IMG/VR virus record: IMGVR_UViG_3300046751_000183
Span: 1 to 37,541 of that record
Reading direction: 5' to 3' (one strand)
Length of the DNA stretch: 37,541 bases
Origin: a virus
Shown here: one piece after another, positions 30,840 through 37,541 of the stretch
Layout of the letters: the number at the start of each line of letters is the position of its first letter
Numbering within the stretch: position 1 is the stretch's first letter
The notes under the pieces: generated by a model
Database searches by the model: none
Told to the model about the DNA's origin: nothing
Seen by the model: only the letters and a program-made list of their open reading frames with translations
Position numbers and translations under genes: made by a program

Positions 30840-31357
30840 TGGCAAAGAAAGCACTATTCATAAGCGTATCAGACCTAAAGAAAAGGTCAATGATTGAAGG
30901 CAATGTTGACTCTAGTAAGATTGTACAATACATTGAGGTTGCTCAGGATTTACATATACAAAACTACTTAGGCGGTAAGCTATATAAGAAAATGCAACAG
31001 CTAGTTATTAGCGGTGACATTTTAACTACAGAGTACGCTAATTATAAGACGTTATTAGACGACTATATAAAGCCTATGCTCATATGGTATACACAGTCAA
31101 CTATACTGCCTTATATCACGTTCTCTATCACTAATGGAGGTGTTGGGAAACATATTTCAGAGAATACTGAGACAGCAACACACGATGATATGACTTATTT
31201 AGGTCAGAGAATGAATGATACTGCTGAGTTTTATACTAAGAGGTTTCTAGATTATATATGTAATTATTCTAATTTATATCCAGAATACACTAGTAGCAGT
31301 AATGAAGATATGCACCCAGACAGAGATGTTAATTACACAGGAGGCTGGTACATATAA
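30839..31357 (+). CDS. Head-tail connector/adaptor protein
   Basis: 172 residues, helical: ALFISVSDLKKRSMIEGNVD, VAQDLHIQNYLGGKLYKKMQQLV, then YANYKTLLDDYIKPMLIWYTQSTILPY. The pattern of a helical protein with IQ.yLG.kLY..l, directly after the portal, is that of head-tail connector proteins of Bacteroidota phages. It would sit under the portal and seal the DNA-filled head. Starts in a TAATG overlap with the portal gene. Confidence 0.65.
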   Translation: MAKKALFISVSDLKKRSMIEGNVDSSKIVQYIEVAQDLHIQNYLGGKLYKKMQQLVISGDILTTEYANYKTLLDDYIKPMLIWYTQSTILPYITFSITNGGVGKHISENTETATHDDMTYLGQRMNDTAEFYTKRFLDYICNYSNLYPEYTSSSNEDMHPDRDVNYTGGWYI

Positions 31358-31482
31358 TGAATAAAGACGTTAACATATACAAACCTAAAAAGGTTAATAT
31401 TATAAAATTAAAGAAGTATTTAGATAAAATAAAAAATACTGATAAGAGCAACAGGATGTTGCATGAAATTAAAAGAGGATGA
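31357..31482 (+). CDS. Small basic ORF (41 aa) linking connector and fibre genes
   Basis: Starts inside the TAATG junction of the connector stop and ends in an ATGA overlap with the fibre gene. Lys-rich (KPKKVNIIKLKKYLDKIKNTDK). The double coupling and lack of any gap argue for real translation, either as a tiny structural protein or a relay ORF. Confidence 0.55.
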   Translation: MNKDVNIYKPKKVNIIKLKKYLDKIKNTDKSNRMLHEIKRG

Positions 31483-32717
31483 TTAAACCAAAGTTAGCAT
31501 TAATACCAAGCGGATATAAGTCTGGAGAAGTATATTCTATATTACCTAATGATGGTAGTGGGGATTTTACTTTTGACAGAGCTAATGGTCTTTCTACAAG
31601 AGTCCGTAAAGATGGTCTTATAGAAGAGGTATCTAATGATACACCAAGATTAGATTGGTTAAATAGCGATTGTCCAGTTTTATTGTTAGAGAATGAAAGC
31701 ACAAACAGACTAACGTATTCAAGTGATTTTGATAACTGGAGTAAAGTAAATATAACAATTGCTTCTGATAGTCAAATATCTCCAAGTGGAGAATATAATG
31801 CAGACACTATAACAAGAAACTCTGCATTAAGTTCGTATGTTAGTAAGTCATTTTCTAAACCAACATCAAGTGAATTAGATATGACACTATCTGTTTTTGT
31901 TAAACAAAACGTTGGTGATTTCTTTGCTATGAGGAGTCAAGGCTTTTATCCATCAAGAGCAGATATTATATTTCAATTTAGTACAAAGACTTTTACAACA
32001 TCAGTATCTGGAACTAACTTTTCTTTAGATAGTACAAAATATGAAGATTATGGTAATGGTTGGTATCGTTTATCAGCTAAATTTAATACAGATGCTTACC
32101 CTACTTTAGCTTGTTTATTTTCAGCAAGAAGTTTAAGTGGTCAAGTAGATAGTACTGATTCGTCAAGCGATTCAAGTGCTTATGTATGGGGTGCGCAATG
32201 TGAGTTAGGCGATTTAAGTTCGTTTATTCCTACTACTACATCAACACAAACACGCTTTGTAGAATCTTGCACAGGTTCTACAGATGCTACTATATTTAAC
32301 GATTCAGAAGGTGTACTATATATGGAGATTCAAGCGTTATCAGATGATGCTACATATAGATTAATTAGTATTTCAGATGGCTCTAATAATAAAATAACTT
32401 TAGGGTATTCTAATCAAAATAATGCATTGATAGCACAAATAATTAGTGGTGGTTCTAATGAAGTAAATTTAGAGCCTATTAATGTAAGTGATATTACAGA
32501 TTTTAATAAAATTGCGTTTTCTTATAAAACTAATGATTGTAAAGTATATGTAAACGGAAGTTTAGTGGCAACAGATATAAATGCAACTATGCCAACTGGA
32601 TTGAATCAATTAAATTTTGATTATGCATATGCTCTTGATTTTTATGGCAGATGCAAAGATTTAAGATATTACGATACAGCATTAACAGATGCAGAATTAA
32701 CAGAATTAACAACATAA
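31479..32717 (+). CDS. Tail fibre / receptor-binding protein, paralogue A
   Basis: 412 residues. N-terminal adaptor with LALIPSGYKSGEVYSILPND and DFTFDRANGLSTRVRKDGLIEEV, then PRLDW and LLLENESTNRLTYSSDF, the phage module junction also seen in the other fibres. A beta-rich carbohydrate-binding-like domain follows (about 90-260), then a LamG-like C-terminal domain (about 270-412; SEGVLYMEIQALSDDATYR, KIAFSYKTNDCKVYVNG, DTALTDAELTELTT). Shortest complete fibre here. Starts in an ATGA overlap. Probably attaches at the tail tip. Confidence 0.7.
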   Translation: MIKPKLALIPSGYKSGEVYSILPNDGSGDFTFDRANGLSTRVRKDGLIEEVSNDTPRLDWLNSDCPVLLLENESTNRLTYSSDFDNWSKVNITIASDSQISPSGEYNADTITRNSALSSYVSKSFSKPTSSELDMTLSVFVKQNVGDFFAMRSQGFYPSRADIIFQFSTKTFTTSVSGTNFSLDSTKYEDYGNGWYRLSAKFNTDAYPTLACLFSARSLSGQVDSTDSSSDSSAYVWGAQCELGDLSSFIPTTTSTQTRFVESCTGSTDATIFNDSEGVLYMEIQALSDDATYRLISISDGSNNKITLGYSNQNNALIAQIISGGSNEVNLEPINVSDITDFNKIAFSYKTNDCKVYVNGSLVATDINATMPTGLNQLNFDYAYALDFYGRCKDLRYYDTALTDAELTELTT

Positions 32718-32718
32718 T

Positions 32719-35700
32719 ATGGCAAACGAAATATATCATAGAAGTAATTGGGGAAATGCAGTAAATGATAAATACTGGGCAGATGTTTACGAGAAATATT
32801 CTGCTACTAATAAAATGTATATACGTTCAGACTATTACGAGAATAGCAACGAAACAGACAAACTAATGGCTGATATATACCCAAAGCCAAGTATATTACT
32901 AACACCTACTGCATACGATAATGGCTCTTTACATAGTGTTAAGCCTGTTCAGTCTTTTGGTAGTGAATTGGTTACAAATGGAACGTTTGACACAAATAGT
33001 AATTGGATTTTATCTTCAGGGTCAAGTATTGCAAATGGTAAGTTAACTATAGACGCTTTAGATGGAAGTTATCAATACGCTAGACAAATTATTAACACAA
33101 TAGTAGGTAGTACTTATAAACTAGAATTTGACATAACTGAAATTAACAATACAGGAAAACTTCAGTTGATGTATGATGCTGTTGTTATTGGTGAAGTAGA
33201 TTATAATACTATAGGCACATATACATTAAATTTTAAATCTACTAATTCAAGTGGTACTCTAGAGATAAAAAGATTTTTTCCAAGTAATACAAACGTATCA
33301 ATAGACAACGTAAGCATAAAAGAAGTAATAGACGCAGACTTTGACTTTACAAGAGGCTCAAGTGCGACACGAGTAAACGAAAAAGGACTTATAGAAGATG
33401 TACAGATATTAAGTGGGAATTTAGTACAGAACGGAGATTTCTCACAAATAGGTAGCGAAGAAATTTCTAATGGCGATTTCTCACAAATAGGAAGTGAGTT
33501 AATTACAAATGGAGATTTTTCTAATAATGGTACAGGTTGGAACTTTCAACTTGGATGGACGTTTAGCAACAATCAAGCACATTTTGAAAATTTAGGTACA
33601 AGCAATAGAAATTTATGGCAAAGTCCACTTGTTAGTGGTAAATTTTATAAATTAACTTTTGAAATAACATCAATAACATCTGGTTATATAATAAACGCAA
33701 ATTCATCAATTACTGATGATACACAATTTTCAACAGTTGGTATTCATACTCAATATTTTAAAGCTGATAATGTAAATTTATATTTAAAAGCAAGTTCAGA
33801 TGCAAACCTATCTATAGACAACGTAAGCGTTAAAGAGGTTGGTCAAGATTGGAATTTTAATAATTGGAAATTAACAAATAACAATGTTTTATTAGTAGAC
33901 ACGAGTGGTTATGTGAATCAAGTTAATGTTTTTGTTGTAGGAAAAAATTACAAAATTTCTGTTGATGTTAAAGATTATACAAGTGGTGATTTAAGAATTG
34001 ATAGTAATGGTCAAAATTTGTTTACACCAAGTGGAAGCAATACTACCGCAACCATATTTATTTCTAATTTAGACAAAACAAATCTTTTGTTAGAAGGTAA
34101 TTTTAGAGGTACAATAACAAATATATCAGTCAAAGAGGTCGGACAGAATTGGACGTTTGGTACTGGTTGGAATATGGGTGATAGAGAAGCTGTTAGTGTA
34201 AACGGAGGTAATTATACTGATGGTCTTTTTCAAGATAATGTTTTTGAAAATGGTAAAAAATATAGATTAAGTTTTGATGTTACAGAAATAACTTCAGGTA
34301 CAGTTCAAGCAAGATTTCATACCGCAGACCCTATTTCAGCTACATCAGTAGGTAGTTATAGTGCTGAAGGTGTTGCTAATGGGACAAAGTTATATTTTTT
34401 AGGTTTTAGTACATTTAATGGTAAAGTAGACAACATATCAGCAATAGAAATAACAGAGGACACAGACTTACCAAGAATAAACTATACTAACTTTGATTAT
34501 GAAGATGTTTTAGGAGATGAGTTGGTAACAAATGGCTCGTTTAGTGATGATAGTGATTGGGTTTTGACAGGTGCTACAATTAATGGAGGAAAAGTAAACG
34601 TTAATTCATCAAGTCCTGTATATATAATTCAAAATAACGTTGCTACAGTTGGAAAACTATATAAGGTTGAATTAACTGTTAGTAATTATGTAGAAGGCGA
34701 TTTAAGATTAAGATACCCTTTTACAATATCAGAATCAGAATTTACAGGGAATGGAACTTATGTTTTTTATGGAACTGCTGAAGATGCAAGATTTGAATTG
34801 CAAGGAAGATTTAGCGGACAAACTTATAATTACTCAATAGATAACGTATCAGTTAAAGAATTTACAGAAAATGTAGTAGTACCTTATAGTGGTACTGGTA
34901 GTCTTTTACTTGAACCACAGAGAAGTAACTTATTATTGCAGTCAAATTCTTTTGATACTGGGTGGAATAAAGACGATATAACACTTACAAGCGCACAATC
35001 TGGTGTATATGGAAGTAATGATGCTTGGTTAATACAACAAAATACTAATTCATCAAGACATAATATTAATAAATCAGTAAGTTCAAGTGGAACACATACT
35101 TTTAGTATTTATGCTAAAGCAAAAGAATTACAATATATCCAAATCGCATCGGTTCAAACCGCAGATGAATATGCTAATTTTGATTTAAGTGATGGTAGTG
35201 TTGGAACTGTCGGCAGTAGATTTTTAGATGCAAAAGCAACAAGTGTTGGTAATGGTTGGTATCGTTTAAGTGTTTACACAAACAATGGTTCTAACTCTTT
35301 ATACATATCATTGATACAAAGCAAAACAGATGGATGGTTGCAATCATTTAGTGGTTCTAATTCAACAGATGGCTTATACATCCAACACGCACAAGTTGAA
35401 TCTAATTCTTATCCTACATCGATAATAGAAACAACAACATCACAAGTTACAAGATTAGCTGATGTATGCAACAATGCTGGTAGTAGTGATTTAATAAATT
35501 CAGAACAAGGAACACTATATGCAGAGGTAAGTGCTTTGGCTGATGATGGTACTAATAGATGTATTTCTTTGTCAGATGGTACTGTTGATGATAGAGTAAC
35601 TATTCTTTTTTCAACTTCTTCTAATAGAATAAGAGCAATAGTCAAGAGTAATGGCTCTACTTCTTTTGATAAAGAATATACTGTAACATCGACTTTAGAT

Positions 35701-35970
35701 TATCATAAAGTTGCAATAAAATACAAGGCTAATGATTTTGCTTTATGGATTGATGGAGTTGAAAGATTTATAGATACGAGTGGTTCTGCACCTATTGGAT
35801 TAAATCAATTAATGTTTGATGTTGGTAATGCAATTTTAAACTTTTACGGAAACACAAAATGCGTTGCAGTATTTGAAGCATTAGACAATGACCAATTAGA
35901 AAGACTAACAGGCGAGGGGTACGAATCATTCAACTTATTAGCACAAGCTAACAACTATACAATAATATAA
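32719..35970 (+). CDS. Large modular tail fibre protein, paralogue B
   Basis: 1083 residues. Unique N-terminal adaptor (1-75, YHRSNWGNAVNDKYWADVYEK). Then repeated CenC-like, carbohydrate-binding-type beta sandwiches of about 100-120 residues starting near 83, 259, 376, 476 and 599, most opening with xELVTNGxF or a W-rich variant and closing with IDNVSVKEV or a close variant. DFTRGSSATRVNEKGLIEDV sits after the first and LLLEPQRSNLL near 728. A LamG-like domain ends the protein (about 925-1070). Multiple sugar-binding modules imply polysaccharide or glycan adhesion. Confidence 0.75.
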   Translation: MANEIYHRSNWGNAVNDKYWADVYEKYSATNKMYIRSDYYENSNETDKLMADIYPKPSILLTPTAYDNGSLHSVKPVQSFGSELVTNGTFDTNSNWILSSGSSIANGKLTIDALDGSYQYARQIINTIVGSTYKLEFDITEINNTGKLQLMYDAVVIGEVDYNTIGTYTLNFKSTNSSGTLEIKRFFPSNTNVSIDNVSIKEVIDADFDFTRGSSATRVNEKGLIEDVQILSGNLVQNGDFSQIGSEEISNGDFSQIGSELITNGDFSNNGTGWNFQLGWTFSNNQAHFENLGTSNRNLWQSPLVSGKFYKLTFEITSITSGYIINANSSITDDTQFSTVGIHTQYFKADNVNLYLKASSDANLSIDNVSVKEVGQDWNFNNWKLTNNNVLLVDTSGYVNQVNVFVVGKNYKISVDVKDYTSGDLRIDSNGQNLFTPSGSNTTATIFISNLDKTNLLLEGNFRGTITNISVKEVGQNWTFGTGWNMGDREAVSVNGGNYTDGLFQDNVFENGKKYRLSFDVTEITSGTVQARFHTADPISATSVGSYSAEGVANGTKLYFLGFSTFNGKVDNISAIEITEDTDLPRINYTNFDYEDVLGDELVTNGSFSDDSDWVLTGATINGGKVNVNSSSPVYIIQNNVATVGKLYKVELTVSNYVEGDLRLRYPFTISESEFTGNGTYVFYGTAEDARFELQGRFSGQTYNYSIDNVSVKEFTENVVVPYSGTGSLLLEPQRSNLLLQSNSFDTGWNKDDITLTSAQSGVYGSNDAWLIQQNTNSSRHNINKSVSSSGTHTFSIYAKAKELQYIQIASVQTADEYANFDLSDGSVGTVGSRFLDAKATSVGNGWYRLSVYTNNGSNSLYISLIQSKTDGWLQSFSGSNSTDGLYIQHAQVESNSYPTSIIETTTSQVTRLADVCNNAGSSDLINSEQGTLYAEVSALADDGTNRCISLSDGTVDDRVTILFSTSSNRIRAIVKSNGSTSFDKEYTVTSTLDYHKVAIKYKANDFALWIDGVERFIDTSGSAPIGLNQLMFDVGNAILNFYGNTKCVAVFEALDNDQLERLTGEGYESFNLLAQANNYTII
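33436..33530 (+). repeat. 39-nt tandem repeat inside the fibre gene
   Basis: Three copies starting at 33436, 33475 and 33514, encoding GDFSQIGSEEISN, GDFSQIGSELITN and GDFSNNGTG. They lie exactly at a module junction and keep the frame (13 codons per unit). Confidence 0.75.
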
Positions 35971-35971
35971 T

Positions 35972-37541
35972 ATGGGAGTAAAATTAGGAAATGGTAAATG
36001 GGCAATAAAAGAAGATAAGCTATTAGCATATAACGATAATAGTGGTAGATTCTTTAATAAAGAGTTTGATTTCTCAAGAGGGTCAAGTGCTACTTATGTC
36101 GATAAAGATGGTTTAATTAAGACTGCTGGACTACAAGCAACTAATCTTGTAAACAACGGAGATTTTAGTGAACTTGGGTCAGAGCTGATTACTAACGGAA
36201 ACTTCGATACTGATAGTGATTGGAGTAATTTTGGCACACCTACAACATCAGAACAATCTACAGACAAAGCGTATCTTGGTAGTTATAGTTGGTATGTTGT
36301 AGCAACTGCTTTTAGACAAGGTATTTTTTCGCCAAATAATTTTAGTTTAGTTAATGGTAAAACATATAAAGCTTCACTATGGATATACGCAGTAGATGGT
36401 GCTGAAATTCTATCTGGAGTAACAAATTCAGATGCAACAGTTTTTACATCAAGAGCAGTAACGCAAGGACAATGGACTAATGTTGTATATTATTTTACTG
36501 CAAATGCAAGTTCTGCATCTTACATAAGTATTTTATCATCTTCTTCTACATTAGAATTTTATGTAGACAACATATCTGTTAAACAAGTAGACCCAAACGA
36601 TTATTGGACTTTAGGAACTGGATGGAGTTTTGGAGATGGTAAGGTGGTTTTTAGTGATACTGCAAATGGTGATATTAGAACATCAAGCAGTGTATTTACT
36701 GCAAATAGTAAATATAAAATTAATTTAACTGTTTCAGATTTAACAAGTGGAACAGCTTTTTTTGCTTTAGGAGATGGTGCATCATCTAATTTAGTTGGTT
36801 ATAATAATTACAGTAATGGAGATTATAGTTTTGAAATTACTGCACCAAACGGACAAGAATTAAGAATTTACGCAACTACATCAAGTAGTAGTTCATTTAG
36901 CATTACAAACATATCAATACAAGAAATACAAGCAGACACACCAAGAATAGACTTTAGTGATTCAGTTAAAGGTGCATTACTTTTAGAGCCAAGTTCTACT
37001 CAATTATTACAGTATTCAGAAGATTTTAGTGATAGTAGTTGGTTTTTGTATGGTACAATTCAAGCTAATAGTTCTTCATCTCCAGATGGTTTAACAAATG
37101 CAACTAAATTAACTCATACACATCAGACATATAATATGTTAAGAGTTTCTGTTGGTGGTTTGCGTGTTACATCTGTATTTGTTAAAAACATAGATGCTAA
37201 TAATTTTTATATTAGAAAAAGTGGAGGTGGTTATGCTTATTATAATTTTGATACAAAAACAGTTAATGATAATTCTTTAAAAGTAGAATATTTTTCAAAC
37301 GACTGGGTTAGACTATCTTTAGCAACAGACCAAGTTACATATAGACAATTTGGAATAGGACAAAGAGAAATTGATTCATCTGAAGTTGGAAATTCAGTTT
37401 ACGTTTGGGGCGCACAATTAGAAGAAAAATCCTTTAGCACTTCGTATATTCCTAATTACGGAGTTAGTGGTGGTGTTACTCGTTTAGCAGACGTATGTAA
37501 TAACTCTGGGTCAGCACAAGACTTTAATTCAGAAGAAGGTG
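35972..37541 (+). CDS. Tail fibre protein, paralogue C (3'-truncated by window)
   Basis: 523 codons are visible from the ATG 1 nt after the previous stop; the frame stays open to the edge. N terminus: MGVKLGNGKWAIKEDKLLAYND, then EFDFSRGSSATYVDKDGLIKTAGLQA, then CenC-like modules opening at ELITNGNFDTDSDW (about 70) and YWTLGTGWSFGDG (about 210). ITNISIQEIQADTPRIDFSDSVKGALLLEP follows, and the last part (AQLEEKSFSTSYIPN, TRLADVCNNSG) runs towards a LamG domain. Nearly identical DNA blocks also occur in the fibre fragment at 1-1028. Confidence 0.75.
   Translation, partial: MGVKLGNGKWAIKEDKLLAYNDNSGRFFNKEFDFSRGSSATYVDKDGLIKTAGLQATNLVNNGDFSELGSELITNGNFDTDSDWSNFGTPTTSEQSTDKAYLGSYSWYVVATAFRQGIFSPNNFSLVNGKTYKASLWIYAVDGAEILSGVTNSDATVFTSRAVTQGQWTNVVYYFTANASSASYISILSSSSTLEFYVDNISVKQVDPNDYWTLGTGWSFGDGKVVFSDTANGDIRTSSSVFTANSKYKINLTVSDLTSGTAFFALGDGASSNLVGYNNYSNGDYSFEITAPNGQELRIYATTSSSSSFSITNISIQEIQADTPRIDFSDSVKGALLLEPSSTQLLQYSEDFSDSSWFLYGTIQANSSSSPDGLTNATKLTHTHQTYNMLRVSVGGLRVTSVFVKNIDANNFYIRKSGGGYAYYNFDTKTVNDNSLKVEYFSNDWVRLSLATDQVTYRQFGIGQREIDSSEVGNSVYVWGAQLEEKSFSTSYIPNYGVSGGVTRLADVCNNSGSAQDFNSEEG
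36905..36990 (+). repeat. Fibre module-junction repeat, copy at right end
   Basis: Partner of 48-133; two mismatches in 86 bp. Confidence 0.75.
37406..37541 (+). repeat. Fibre repeat before the LamG domain, copy at right end
   Basis: Partner of 483-618; the window ends inside this block. Confidence 0.75.

Noticed and set aside
1-37541. Circular or terminally redundant genome joined at the window ends
   Set aside because: Joining the ends keeps the reading frame, but it would place a mid-fibre linker directly after the opening of a LamG domain, which breaks the module order. The similar blocks near the ends are not identical, so they are paralogous fibre sequence and not terminal repeats.
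31479-37541. Diversity-generating retroelement acting on the fibre modules
   Set aside because: No reverse transcriptase gene is present in the window, and differences between module copies are not limited to adenines. Recombination explains the pattern better.

Overview
The window is a densely packed, AT-rich tailed-phage genome segment in which every credible gene reads on the + strand. It most likely comes from a phage of Bacteroidota, probably Flavobacteriia. Promoters match the Bacteroidota pattern (TTG/TTTG, about 18-20 bp, TAnnTTTG), start codons are preceded by A/T-rich sequence instead of Shine-Dalgarno sites, and the tail proteins are of types usual in flavobacterial phages. No sheath gene is visible, while a tape measure, a tube-like protein and a lambda G/GT-like chaperone are present, so a siphovirus is the best guess. 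No integrase, repressor, polymerase or primase is visible. The phage therefore looks lytic and dependent on host replication proteins, but the window may not be the whole genome because both ends lie inside tail-fibre genes.

Layout. 1-1400: 3' end of a tail-fibre gene and a small partner. 1396-2479: lysis cassette (two small membrane-type ORFs, M15 peptidase endolysin, 3-TM holin-like protein). 2480-2766: non-coding, with stacked hairpins. 2767-4084: a catalytically dead M15-like protein and small early proteins. 4146-9679: DNA metabolism (ERF annealing protein, SSB-like protein, RepA-like ATPase, RusA, sigma-like factor, metallophosphoesterase, PD-(D/E)XK nuclease, dATP/dGTP diphosphohydrolase-like protein, FEN-type exonuclease). 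9690-12326: DnaA-domain-IV-like protein, small ORFs, terminase small and large subunits. 12327-16096: accessory region of short ORFs separated by long regulatory gaps with repeats, promoters and terminators. 16097-23977: tail module. 24009-27813: protease fusion, Cys-rich protein, scaffold-like protein, capsid and tube. 27909-31482: large structural protein, portal, head-tail connector and a 41-aa ORF. 31479-37541: three tandem fibre genes, the last cut by the window edge.

How it works together. Early units carry recombination and replication helpers plus a sigma-like factor that may switch on late genes. Four block-leading genes (small terminase, tail chaperone, protease, 27909 protein) start inside one shared element, TTGTTATAATNNTATG, a candidate late-gene signal. 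Most non-coding gaps carry copies of a second element, GTTTAATATNATGGGG (11 copies, all in one orientation), some of which build terminator-like G-run/C-run hairpins.

Most notable: a canonical G_GGA_AAA -1 frameshift site in the tail-chaperone gene leading into a convincing 54-residue extension; a decayed M15 peptidase copy; the two repeat families; tail-fibre cassettes in which conserved DNA flanks a diverged receptor-binding module; and an unusual order with tail genes before head genes and the portal near the end.
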